A stretch of DNA of 64,000 nucleotides from Azospirillum sp. TSH100 (GTDB taxonomy: Bacteria; Pseudomonadota; Alphaproteobacteria; Azospirillales; Azospirillaceae). The notes beneath the pieces were generated by a model. It had not been told where the DNA came from. It saw only the letters and a list, made by a program, of their open reading frames with translations, and did not search any database. Position numbers and translations under genes: made by a program. The stretch covers positions 640,501-704,500 of the forward strand of contig NZ_CP039635.1 in NCBI RefSeq assembly GCF_004923295.1, written 5' to 3'. This document shows positions 47,053-55,356 of the stretch, piece after piece (within the stretch, counting starts at the first letter, position 1; each line of letters opens with the position of its first letter).

Positions 47053-48114
47053 TCAGGGAGTTTTCCGAAGCAGGACGACCAGGACGGGGACGCCGAGCAG
47101 GGCGGTGACGACGCCGATCGGGATCTCGTCCGCCCCGCCGATCAGCCGTCCGGCCAGATCCCCGGCGGTGACCACCACCGCCCCCAGCAGGATCGTCACC
47201 GGCAGCAGAAGGCGGCGCCGCCGCCCGACGACATGGCGGGCCAGATGCGGCGTCAGCAGCCCGACGAAGGCGATCGGCCCGACCGCCCCCACCGCGCTGG
47301 CGGCAAGGCCGCAGGCCAGGCAGAGCGCCAGCGTGAAATGCCGGCGGTAGGACAGCCCGAAGGATTGGGCGACCGGGGCGTCGAGGCTCAGTAGGTCGAG
47401 CGGGCGCAGGAACGGCGGCAGCAGCGCCAGCCCGGACAGCGTGAAGGGGGCGAGGAAGGCGGCATGGTCCCAGCTGCGGGCGTAGAGGCTTCCCGCCAGC
47501 CATTCGAGCAGGATTTCGATCCGGGTGGAGCCCCAGCCGGCGATGATGCCCATCGCCAGCGCGTGCAGCAGCGCGCCGATCGCCACACCGCACAGGGTGA
47601 CGCGCATCGGGCCGAGATCGTGACGCAGCGCCAGCAGATGGACCAGTCCCGCCGCTCCCAGGCCGCCCAGCGTGCCGACCGCCGGCAGCCAGGCGACCGG
47701 CAGTTCCGGCAGGGTGTTGCCGCCCGGCGCATGGCTGTAGACGCTGACCAGCAGGAAGACGGCGACCGCCAGGGTGGCGCCTTGCGAGATCCCCATGATC
47801 GACGGATCGGCCAGCGGATTGCGGGTGATCCGTTGCAGCAGCAGGCCGGCGACGGCGAAGTTGATCCCGGCCAGCACCCCGGTGGCGACGCGCGGCAGGC
47901 GGAAATCGAGCAGGATGGAGCGCGCCATGGCGCTGCCGCCGCCGCCCAGCGTGGCGAGGCTGTCGGACAGCGGAATGTCGGCGACGCCCAGCAGGACCGC
48001 CAGCGGCAGCGCCAGGGCGACCGCCAGCAGGCAGCCGGCCAGCACCAGCCAGCCGGAGCCGGCACGAAGGGAGGGGGAGCGGGAGGAGGGGAGCGCGGTC
48101 GCGGTGCGGTCCAT
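47053..48114 (-). CDS. FecCD-type iron-chelate ABC permease
   Basis: The 353-aa permease has about ten helices. Diagnostic sequences are RLPRVATGVLAGINFAVAGL, QRITRNPLADPSIMGISQGA and VGPIAFVGLLTPHLARHVVG with the downstream GRLIGGADEIPIGVVTALLG. The ATG at 48114 lies 2 nt from the upstream permease stop. It forms the membrane channel with the preceding gene for transport of a ferric chelate, cobalamin or a similar metallophore. Confidence 0.93.
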   Translation of the reverse strand: MDRTATALPSSRSPSLRAGSGWLVLAGCLLAVALALPLAVLLGVADIPLSDSLATLGGGGSAMARSILLDFRLPRVATGVLAGINFAVAGLLLQRITRNPLADPSIMGISQGATLAVAVFLLVSVYSHAPGGNTLPELPVAWLPAVGTLGGLGAAGLVHLLALRHDLGPMRVTLCGVAIGALLHALAMGIIAGWGSTRIEILLEWLAGSLYARSWDHAAFLAPFTLSGLALLPPFLRPLDLLSLDAPVAQSFGLSYRRHFTLALCLACGLAASAVGAVGPIAFVGLLTPHLARHVVGRRRRLLLPVTILLGAVVVTAGDLAGRLIGGADEIPIGVVTALLGVPVLVVLLRKTP

Positions 48115-48116
48115 TC

Positions 48117-49157
48117 TCAGACCTCTGTCCCGGAGGAGAAGCGGTGGCGGCGGACCAGATGGAGGAAGACCGGGCCGCCGATCAGCGCGGCGACGATGCT
48201 GACCGGGATTTCGCGCGGCAGGACGACGGTGCGCGCCACCAGATCGGCGGCCACCACCATGGTGCCGCCCAGCGCCGCGGTCAGCCCGATCAGCCAGCCG
48301 GGCCCGGGAGGCTTGAGCAGCCGGGCGATGTGGGGCGAGGCCAGCCCGACGAAGGCGACATGCCCGGCGACCGGGGCGACCCCGGCGACCGGCAGCACCG
48401 CCAGCAGAAGCAGCACCGGCTTCCACAGGACGAGGTTCAGGCCCATCCCGGCGGCGGCCTGTTCGCTGAGCGTGAACAGGGTGATGACGCGCAGGCAGGC
48501 GAGCGCGCCGGCCAGCCCGATGGCGACCCACGGCGTCATCGCCAGCAGCTGCGGCCAGGAGCCGCCCTGGAAGCCGCCCGACAGCCAGAAGAACAGGGAG
48601 GTCGATTGCGGGCCGCTGAGCAGGATCAGATAGGTGGTGACGGCCCCCAGGAACAGCGCCACGCTGATCCCGCCCAACGCCAGCCGCATCGGACCGCCGG
48701 TCCCGCCGCCGCCCCGCGCGATCCAGGCGGTGACGGCGGCGGCGGACAGGCCGCCCGCCAGCCCGACCAGCGGGTAATAGGCCGAGGAGAAGCCGGGCAG
48801 CAGCACGAAGCACAGCAGGATGGCGGTCACCGCGCCGGAGGTGACGCCGGTCAGCCCCGGCCCGGCCAGCGGATTGCGGGTCAGGATTTGCAACAGCAGG
48901 CCGGACACCGCCAGCCCGACGCCGCCGACGAAGGCGCACAGGCTGCGCGGCAGCCGCAGCGTCCAGACCAGGATGGAGTCGATGGCGTCGCTCGGGTGGA
49001 GCAGAACCGACAGCAGCGTGTCCGGCCGCAGCGGACGGCTGCCGAGCAGCAGCCCCCAGCCGCCGAGCAGCAGCGCCGTGAGCAGCAGCGCGGCCGTCAG
49101 CAGGCCGGGGGGCAGCAGGCCCCGGGGCAGCGGACCGGGTGACGGGCGGCTCGCCAT
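48117..49157 (-). CDS. FecCD-type iron-chelate ABC permease
   Basis: The 346-aa partner permease carries RLPRSLCAFVGGVGLAVSGL, LTRNPLAGPGLTGVTSGAV and AFVGLASPHIARLL. The C-terminal EIPVSIVAALIGGPVFLHLV matches the coupling region of FecCD/BtuC proteins. It is 6 nt after the binding-protein stop. Two distinct FecCD genes imply a heterodimeric channel. Confidence 0.92.
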   Translation of the reverse strand: MASRPSPGPLPRGLLPPGLLTAALLLTALLLGGWGLLLGSRPLRPDTLLSVLLHPSDAIDSILVWTLRLPRSLCAFVGGVGLAVSGLLLQILTRNPLAGPGLTGVTSGAVTAILLCFVLLPGFSSAYYPLVGLAGGLSAAAVTAWIARGGGGTGGPMRLALGGISVALFLGAVTTYLILLSGPQSTSLFFWLSGGFQGGSWPQLLAMTPWVAIGLAGALACLRVITLFTLSEQAAAGMGLNLVLWKPVLLLLAVLPVAGVAPVAGHVAFVGLASPHIARLLKPPGPGWLIGLTAALGGTMVVAADLVARTVVLPREIPVSIVAALIGGPVFLHLVRRHRFSSGTEV

Positions 49158-49163
49158 CGCGGG

Positions 49164-50132
49164 TTACTTCCGGACGGCGGCGGGGATCAGCGTCGCCGCC
49201 TCGGCCTTGACGTCGATCGCCGGGAAACGGTCGGGATAGAGGAAATGCGCGGCCTCGCGCAGGACCAGCTCGCGGGCGATCGGGCCGTTCGGCTCGACCC
49301 ACTCGTCGCCGACATAATGGACGCGGCCGTTCTTCACCGCCGACAGCCGGCTCCAGATCGGGTTGGACTGGTGCGGGCGTTCCGGGCCGGAGTCATAGAC
49401 GAAGATCACCTCCGGATCCTTCTCCAGCATCGCTTCCAGGCTCATCTCCAGCCCGAAGCGGCCGCCCTGGACCATCGGGCCGGCGATGTTCTCGCCGCCC
49501 AGTTTGGTGACGATCCAGGCCGCCATGTTCTCGGTGTGGAAGGTGAAGGGGGTGTTGCCCGCCCACATGATCTGGAAGCGCGGGTGCCTGTCCTTCGGCG
49601 CCTTGGCGGCATACTCGTCCAGCCGCCTGCTGAAGGCGTCGTTCAGCTCCTGGCCGCGCTGCGGCTGGCCGAACAGGGCGGCCAGCTCCGCCACCTCTTT
49701 GAAGCTCTGGCCGGAAAGCTCCATGTTGTAGGCGAGATAGGGGGCGATCCTGTCGAACTGGGCGGCGTTGCCCTGGGTGTAGCGCCGCATGGCGACGATC
49801 ACGTCGGGCTTGGCCTCCGCCAGCAGTTCCAGATTGGGCTTGGCCCGCTGGCCGATCTTCTTCATGCCGGCGGTCAGCCCCAGCAGATAGTCCGGCTCGC
49901 GCCCGGCGGTCATGTAGGTGGTGGCGACCGGCATCACCCCGACCGCCAGCGCCACATCGACGCCGAGATAGGAGACCGCGGCGATGCGCTGCGGCCTGGC
50001 GGGAACCTGGACGGTGACGCCGCGGTCATCGACGACGCCGCGGGTCGCAGCATCCTGCGCAAGCGCCGATCCGGCGGTCAGGGCGGCGGCCATTCCCAGG
50101 ACGAGGCAGAGTTTCGGCAGGGTCCGGGTCAT
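49164..50132 (-). CDS. Iron-chelate-type periplasmic binding protein (FecB/class III)
   Basis: The 322-aa protein has a Sec signal peptide (hydrophobic core LCLVLGMAAALTAGSALAQ, cleavage near residue 26). It has a class III binding-protein fold: RGVTVQVPARPQRIAAVSYL, then LLAEAKPDVIVA and DPEVIFVYDSG, with the single long linker helix around residues 150-170. Such proteins bind ferric siderophores, haem or B12. It overlaps no neighbour; the MATE stop lies 1 nt upstream of its ATG. The ligand is unknown. Confidence 0.9.
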   Translation of the reverse strand: MTRTLPKLCLVLGMAAALTAGSALAQDAATRGVVDDRGVTVQVPARPQRIAAVSYLGVDVALAVGVMPVATTYMTAGREPDYLLGLTAGMKKIGQRAKPNLELLAEAKPDVIVAMRRYTQGNAAQFDRIAPYLAYNMELSGQSFKEVAELAALFGQPQRGQELNDAFSRRLDEYAAKAPKDRHPRFQIMWAGNTPFTFHTENMAAWIVTKLGGENIAGPMVQGGRFGLEMSLEAMLEKDPEVIFVYDSGPERPHQSNPIWSRLSAVKNGRVHYVGDEWVEPNGPIARELVLREAAHFLYPDRFPAIDVKAEAATLIPAAVRK

Positions 50133-50133
50133 C

Positions 50134-51546
50134 TCAGCGTGCTTCCTTTGAAACGAGGGGCGGGGTCGCGGTGCCCGTCAGGGGGCGAAGGTCGAGGAGA
50201 AAGCGCCGCCACAGCAGCAGGCTGGTGGCGCCGAAGCCGAGGCAGAGGCCGAACCAGACGCCGTAGCCGCCCAGCCCCAGCGGATAGGCGCACAGCGCCA
50301 TGGCGGGAATGCCGATCAGCCAATATCCGATCAGCGTGCCGGTCAGCCCCGCCCTGGTGTTCCCAAGGCCGCGCAGCAGCCCGACGCAGACATTCTGCGA
50401 TCCCTTGAAATACTGGTGCGCGATGGCGAACCACAGCAGGGTGGTCGCGGTGGCGATCACGGCGGGATCGGCCCCGCCGCCGAGGAAGGGACGCAGCACC
50501 GCCGACGGAACAAGCGCGTAGAGCAGCCCGACCGCCGTCATGATCGACAGGGCGATGGTCATGGCGCGGCGCGCGATGTCGGCCACCTCGTGGCCCTGTC
50601 CCTTGCCGATGGCGCGGCTGACCAGGATCGAGGAGCCTTGCGACAGGCCGATGTTGACCTGATAGACGATGTAGGCCAGCTGGTTGACGATGTTGGAGGC
50701 GGCGAGCGCCACCGCGCCGAAGCTGCCCATGAACAGGCTGGCGATCGAGGTGATGGCGGCCTCCGACCCGTAGGTCAGGGCGATCGGGGTTCCCATCCCG
50801 GTGATGGTCCTCACCGCCGCCCGATCGGCCCGCCAGGCGTCGAGCGCCAGCAGCGGCCCCAGCAGCGGATCCCGCCCGACCGTGCGCAGATAGACCAGGA
50901 AGGTCCAGAGCTGCACCAGCGTGGTGGACAGGCCGATGCCGGCCAACCCGAGCCGCGGCAGGCCCAGCCAGCCATGGATGAACAGGGCGTTCAGCAGGGC
51001 GTTCACCGCGATGGAGATCAGCGTCACCCGCAGCAGCGATCCGGCCCGGCGCATGCCGACCGCGAATTGCCGCAGCACGTTCAGCCACAGCATCGGCAGC
51101 AGGCCGGGGGCGAGCGTCAGCATGATGCCCTGCGCCTGGGCGGCCACCTCCGGCGTCTGGCCGAGCAGCGGCAGCAGCCGGCTCGCCAGCACCAGCAGCA
51201 GGGCCGCCGCCGTGGCGGTCAGGGTGGCGACCAGCAGGGCGGAGCGCAGCAGCGCGCGCACCTCGCCGCGGGCGGTGTCGTCCAGCTCCCTCGCGCCGTT
51301 GCGCGTCTCGCCGCGCCCGGCGGCGGCGGCGACGAGGTTGCCGACCCCCGTCACCATGCCGACGCACATGGTGCGCAGCTGGTTGTGGAGCAGCATCGCC
51401 AGACCGCCGGCGGCCACCGCCTGGACGCCGAGCAGACCCATCATCAGCAGGTCGGTGCTGGTCAGGGCGACCTGGGCGAACTGGATCCCGGCGATGGGGG
51501 CCGACAGCGCGACGATGTCCCGATAGGGATGAAAACGGCTTCGCAT
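50134..51546 (-). CDS. MATE-family efflux transporter
   Basis: The 470-aa protein has about 12 helices in two homologous halves. IAGIQFAQVALTSTDLLMMG (helix 1), LRQFAVGMRRAGSL, TPIALTYGSEAAITSIASLF and GVLLGLGNT-like GLLRGLGNTRAG are NorM/MATE features. It leads the minus-strand operon, and 1 nt separates it from the FecB-like gene, so exporter and importer are co-expressed. This arrangement suits secretion of a metal-binding compound or export of an imported chelator after metal release (inference). Multidrug efflux is the alternative. Confidence 0.9.
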   Translation of the reverse strand: MRSRFHPYRDIVALSAPIAGIQFAQVALTSTDLLMMGLLGVQAVAAGGLAMLLHNQLRTMCVGMVTGVGNLVAAAAGRGETRNGARELDDTARGEVRALLRSALLVATLTATAAALLLVLASRLLPLLGQTPEVAAQAQGIMLTLAPGLLPMLWLNVLRQFAVGMRRAGSLLRVTLISIAVNALLNALFIHGWLGLPRLGLAGIGLSTTLVQLWTFLVYLRTVGRDPLLGPLLALDAWRADRAAVRTITGMGTPIALTYGSEAAITSIASLFMGSFGAVALAASNIVNQLAYIVYQVNIGLSQGSSILVSRAIGKGQGHEVADIARRAMTIALSIMTAVGLLYALVPSAVLRPFLGGGADPAVIATATTLLWFAIAHQYFKGSQNVCVGLLRGLGNTRAGLTGTLIGYWLIGIPAMALCAYPLGLGGYGVWFGLCLGFGATSLLLWRRFLLDLRPLTGTATPPLVSKEAR

Positions 51547-51831
51547 GCTGCGGTCAGGCCCGCAATTCGATGCCGGCGGGACGGCCGCGGCTGTGGATAT
51601 GGAGCGCCCGAGGCTGGTTGCAGGATCTCTTCATATCGATGGCCTCTTTCTGAAGGACGGGCGCGCTTCTGTGCATTGATGAATATTTTAAAATTGGCAT
51701 TCAATCCGCCATCTGTTGGGCGGAGAAATGCCAACTGACTGCCGTATTGATGGCGTTGCAGCCTATTTACACTGTCTGGGCGAAGTTTTGGTCGGGTGTG
51801 TATTTGCCGCCGCCCATCCGTCTCTGCCGCT

Positions 51832-51860
51832 ATCTATGACGGAAGCAAAAATGCTGTCAA
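51832..51860 (-). promoter_or_regulatory. Putative sigma-70 promoter of the MATE-Fec operon
   Basis: On the minus strand: TTGACA (complement of 51855-51860), a 17-nt spacer, and ATAGAT (complement of 51832-51837). The -35 is directly next to the Fur-box match, so bound Fur would block it. Confidence 0.6.
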
Positions 51861-51875
51861 TGAGAATAATTATCA
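51861..51875. promoter_or_regulatory. Fur box
   Basis: TGAGAATAATTATCA matches the 7-1-7 Fur consensus TGATAAT-n-ATTATCA at all but one position. The longer 19-mer 51862-51880 matches the classical Fur box at 15 of 19. It lies 1 bp upstream of the minus-strand -35 and 169 bp before the plus-strand operon. It predicts iron repression of one or both operons. Confidence 0.75.
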
Positions 51876-51988
51876 ATATCAGAAATTTCGGGCCTGCACC
51901 CTTGCTTGGAGCGCCGGTATCATTCTGCCCCCGCGGTGACGGGCCGGTTCCGCCGACAGACCGACAGCCGTCTCCGTGGTTGATAAAT

Positions 51989-52006
51989 GTAATGTTATAA
52001 CATATC
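51989..52006. promoter_or_regulatory. Zur-like palindrome upstream of the Opp/Nik-type operon
   Basis: GTAATGTTATAACATATC contains the perfect 12-bp palindrome ATGTTATAACAT (51992-52003), the core I recall for alphaproteobacterial Zur sites. It ends 37 bp before the binding-protein ATG, where a bound repressor would stop transcription. Assignment to Zur is by motif memory, not a search. Confidence 0.55.
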
Positions 52007-52043
52007 CATTCATTTTCCGCGATTGAACGACCCGGGAGCAACG

Positions 52044-53588
52044 ATGCGCCGAATCCTGTCCTGTCTGGCTGCCTGCCTGGTGCTGGCCTGCACCCCGGCG
52101 GTATCCGCCAACGCCGCCGCCCCCCGTACCTTGCGTGTCGTGTCGCCGCTGGAGATCGGCGGAATCGACCCGGCGCGCAGCGGTTACATCTTCACCCGCA
52201 TGGGGGTTGCCGAAACTCTGGTCGGGGCCGATTCCCAGGGGCGGCCCCTGCCGGCGCTGGCGGAAAGCTGGCGGGTGTCGGACGACGGCCTGACCTGGCG
52301 TTTCGCCTTGCGCCGCAACGCGCTTTTCCATGACGGCACCCCGGTCACCGGCGCGCTGGTCGTCCGCGCGCTGGAGCGTGCGCGCATCGCACCCGGCATC
52401 CTCGGCGTCGTTCCCATCACCGCCATCACCGCCGATATCGATGCCGATGGCGCCAGCGGCGTGACGATCGTCACCGCGACGCCCTTCCGGTCGCTTCCGG
52501 CCTTTCTGGCCCATTATTCCACGATCATCCTGGCGGCGGGGGCCTATGACGCCGGTGGTGCCGTGACGGCGATGATCGCCAGCGGCCCCTATCGGCTGAC
52601 CGGCCTGAACGCGCCGCTGAACCTGGAGGCCGAGCGCTTCCCCCAATGGTGGGGCAAGGCGCCGGCCATCGACCGCGTGTCCTTCCTGTCGGTGGGCCGG
52701 GGCGAGACGCGGGCGGCGATGGCCGAAAGCGGGCAGGCCGATCTGGTCTTCACCCTTGCCCCGGAAACGGCGGCGCGGCTGAAGCGCAACGCCGGCCTGT
52801 CGGTGACGGTCCATCCCATTCCGCGCGTCCGCATGCTGAAGCTGAACGCCGCATCCCCCTTCTTCCGCGACGCCGCGGTGCGTCGGGCGGTGAGCCTCGC
52901 CATCGACCGCGACGGCATCGCCGCCGGGCTGTTGCGCAGCCCGACCTCGGCGGCGACCCAGCTTTTCCCGCCGACCCTGGCCGACTGGCATCAGGCCGCC
53001 CTGCCGCCGCTCCGCCATGATCCGGCCGCGGCGGAGGCGTTGCTGTCGGCGGCGGGCTGGGTGCCCGGCCCGGACGGCATCCGCGTCAAGGACGGCGAAG
53101 CGTTCCGCGTGACCTTGCGGACCTTCTCCGACCGGCCGGAGCTGCCGCCGCTGGCGACCGCCTTGCAGGAACAGTTCCGCCGGGTCGGGCTGGACGTGAA
53201 GATCGCCATCACCAGCAGCGGCGAAATCCCCGCCGGTCACCGTGACGGGACGCTCCAGATGGCCCTGGCCGCGCGCAATTTCAGTCTGGTCCCCGATCCG
53301 CTGGGCACACTTTTGCAGGATTACGGCCCGGAGGGCGGCGATTGGGGCGCCATGGGCTGGAAGAACGACGGCCTGATCGCCGCGCTGACGGATCTGGGCG
53401 GCGAAGCCGATCCGGCCCGGCGCGCGGCGCTGCGGGCACGGGTGGCGGACACGCTCCAGGCCGAACTGCCGGTGATCCCGGTGGCCTGGTACGACTATGT
53501 CGTCGCCGCCAACAAGCGGGTGGCCGGCGTCGAGGTCGATCCGCTGGAACTCTCCTTCAACCTGGAGCGGATGCGATGGGCCGATTGA
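52044..53588 (+). CDS. ABC transporter substrate-binding protein, peptide/nickel (SBP_bac_5) family
   Basis: The 514-aa class C binding protein has a signal sequence; LVLAC at residues ~12-16 could be a lipobox, or cleavage may follow SANAAA. Conserved family stretches are LPALAESWRVSDDGLTWRFA, LRRNALFHDGTPV, AASPFFRDAAVRRAVSLAID and AAEALLSAAGW. Close relatives include NikA and metallophore-binding CntA-type proteins as well as oligopeptide receptors. CGGGAG precedes ATG 52044. First gene of a five-component importer, located directly downstream of the Fur- and Zur-type sites. Confidence 0.9.
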   Translation: MRRILSCLAACLVLACTPAVSANAAAPRTLRVVSPLEIGGIDPARSGYIFTRMGVAETLVGADSQGRPLPALAESWRVSDDGLTWRFALRRNALFHDGTPVTGALVVRALERARIAPGILGVVPITAITADIDADGASGVTIVTATPFRSLPAFLAHYSTIILAAGAYDAGGAVTAMIASGPYRLTGLNAPLNLEAERFPQWWGKAPAIDRVSFLSVGRGETRAAMAESGQADLVFTLAPETAARLKRNAGLSVTVHPIPRVRMLKLNAASPFFRDAAVRRAVSLAIDRDGIAAGLLRSPTSAATQLFPPTLADWHQAALPPLRHDPAAAEALLSAAGWVPGPDGIRVKDGEAFRVTLRTFSDRPELPPLATALQEQFRRVGLDVKIAITSSGEIPAGHRDGTLQMALAARNFSLVPDPLGTLLQDYGPEGGDWGAMGWKNDGLIAALTDLGGEADPARRAALRARVADTLQAELPVIPVAWYDYVVAANKRVAGVEVDPLELSFNLERMRWAD

Positions 53589-54520
53589 CCATGACGGTGT
53601 CGCGCCGGGTGATCCAGGCTCTGCTGGTCGCGGTGGTGGTCGGCGTGCTGTGCTTCCTGATGTCGGAAACGCTGCCGGGCGATCAGGCCTTCCGCGTCGC
53701 GGCGGGACGCTACGGCATCGATCTGGTGTCGGTGCAGGCGGCGGAAACGGTGCGGCTGGATCTGGGGCTGGATCGTCCCTGGTGGCAGCGGCTGGCGGCC
53801 TGGGGCGGCGATCTGGCCCGGGGCAATCTCGGCCTGTCGCTGGTGTCCGGCGAGCCGGTGCTGGACGAGCTGGCGCACCAGCTGGGGCACAGCCTGCTGC
53901 TGGCGGTCCTGGCGCTGGGGCTGTCGATGCTGATCGGCCCGCCGCTGGGCGTTCTGATGGCCTGGCGTGCCGGCGGCGCCGTCGATCTGGCCGGGCTGCT
54001 GCTGGCCGCCGCGCTGCGCGCCGCCCCCAGCTTCGCCTTGGGGATCCTGCTGATGCTGTGCTTCTCGGTCTGGCTGCCGCTGCTGCCGACGGCGGGCAGC
54101 GGCGAGCCGCTGGGCTGGATCCTGCCCGCCGGGGCGCTGGCCCTCGGGCTGGCGGCGATGTCCAGCCGGGTGACGCGCGACGCGGCGCTGGCCGCGATGC
54201 GGGCGCCGCCGGTCTTCTTCGGCGTCACGCGCGGGTTCAGCCTGTGGCAGGCGGTGCAGCATCACGCCTTGCGCAACGCGCTGGTTCCGGTCGTCACCTA
54301 TCTCGGCGTCCAGCTGGTGGTGCTGGTGGAGGGCGTGGTGGTGATCGAATCGCTGTTCGCCTGGCCGGGCATCGGCCATGCGCTGGTCCATGCGGTGGTG
54401 GCCCGCGACATTCCGATGATTCAGGGAACGGCGCTGGTGATGGGGCTGCTGTTCGTCGGGCTCAACATGGTGGTGGACGCGCTGTGTCTGGCCATCGATC
54501 CGCGGGGGCGCGCGTCATGA
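53576..54520 (+). CDS. ABC permease, DppB/NikB type
   Basis: The 314-aa inner-membrane permease has about six helices: an N-terminal helix (VIQALLVAVVVGVLCFLMSE), a periplasmic domain (GYGIDLVS-like region), and the EAA loop around AAMRAPPVFFGVTRGFSLWQ with FAWPGIGHALVHAVVARDIP downstream. ATG at 53576 overlaps the binding-protein gene by 13 nt and has GGAG 8 nt upstream; a second ATG at 53591 is possible. Confidence 0.9.
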   Translation: MGRLTMTVSRRVIQALLVAVVVGVLCFLMSETLPGDQAFRVAAGRYGIDLVSVQAAETVRLDLGLDRPWWQRLAAWGGDLARGNLGLSLVSGEPVLDELAHQLGHSLLLAVLALGLSMLIGPPLGVLMAWRAGGAVDLAGLLLAAALRAAPSFALGILLMLCFSVWLPLLPTAGSGEPLGWILPAGALALGLAAMSSRVTRDAALAAMRAPPVFFGVTRGFSLWQAVQHHALRNALVPVVTYLGVQLVVLVEGVVVIESLFAWPGIGHALVHAVVARDIPMIQGTALVMGLLFVGLNMVVDALCLAIDPRGRAS

Positions 54521-55356
54521 CCGATCACATCGTCGAAACCGTGAGCCTGTCCGCCCTGGACGAACGCCGTCCGGGGCGCTGGCGGCGCCGGCTGGGCTGG
54601 GGCCTGCTGGGGGCGGTCGTCGCCTTCGGTCTGCTCGGGCCGTGGCTGATCGCGGCCGACCCGCTGCAACAGAATCTGCGCGCCGTCCTGCTGCCGCCCG
54701 GTTCCGCCGAGGCGGTGCTGGGGACCGATCATCTCGGGCGGTCGATGGCGGCCCGGCTGGCCCAGGCCACGCGGCTGTCGCTGTGGCTCGGCCTGCTGAC
54801 GGTGGCGTCGGCGGCCTTGCCCGGCGTCGCGCTGGGGCTGCTGGCCGCCTGGGCCGGCGGCTGGACCGACCGGCTGCTGACCGGCCTGTGCGATGCGGTG
54901 ATGGCGCTGCCCGGCCTGCTGCTGGTGGTGATGATCACCGCCTTCTCGCCGGGGGGCTTCCTGCCGCTGTATCTCGGGCTGGCGGTGGCGCTGTGGGTGG
55001 AATATTTCCGTCTGGCGCGCGCCTCCGCCCGCACCCGGCTGCAACTGCCCGATGTCGAGGCGGCGCGCATGCTGGGCTTCGGCCGTCTCCACATCATCCG
55101 CCGCCACATCCTGCCGGACCTGTGGCAACCGCTGTCGACGCTTCTGGCCTTCGGGCTGGCGACGGTGGTCCTGGCCATTTCGACGCTCAGCTTCGTCAAC
55201 ATCGGTGTCCGGCCGCCGACGCCGGAATGGGGAAACATGATGACCGAGCTTCTGCCCTATTACGACGAGGCGCCGCTGCATGTCCTGATGCCGGCGATCC
55301 TGCTGTTCGCCTCCATGTTCGGCCTGGCGCTGCTGACGGATGGAGAACGGTCATGA
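54517..55356 (+). CDS. ABC permease, DppC/NikC type
   Basis: The 279-aa permease starts at an ATG overlapping the previous stop by 4 nt. It shows the DppC pattern: a first helix followed by GTDHLGRSMAARLAQATRLS, EAA loop ARMLGFGRLHIIRRHILPDL, and LSFVNIGVRPPTPEWGNMMT near the C-terminus. It forms a heterodimer with the DppB-like protein. Confidence 0.9.
   Translation: MTDHIVETVSLSALDERRPGRWRRRLGWGLLGAVVAFGLLGPWLIAADPLQQNLRAVLLPPGSAEAVLGTDHLGRSMAARLAQATRLSLWLGLLTVASAALPGVALGLLAAWAGGWTDRLLTGLCDAVMALPGLLLVVMITAFSPGGFLPLYLGLAVALWVEYFRLARASARTRLQLPDVEAARMLGFGRLHIIRRHILPDLWQPLSTLLAFGLATVVLAISTLSFVNIGVRPPTPEWGNMMTELLPYYDEAPLHVLMPAILLFASMFGLALLTDGERS

Larger units (their letters stand above)
51547..52043. 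other. Divergent, AT-rich, metal-regulated intergenic region
   Basis: 497 bp between the MATE-Fec operon (minus) and the Opp/Nik-type operon (plus). GC drops sharply in 51670-51720 and 51840-52010. It contains a -35/-10 pair for the minus strand, a Fur-box match and a Zur-like palindrome, listed separately. No gene was seen. Confidence 0.7.
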
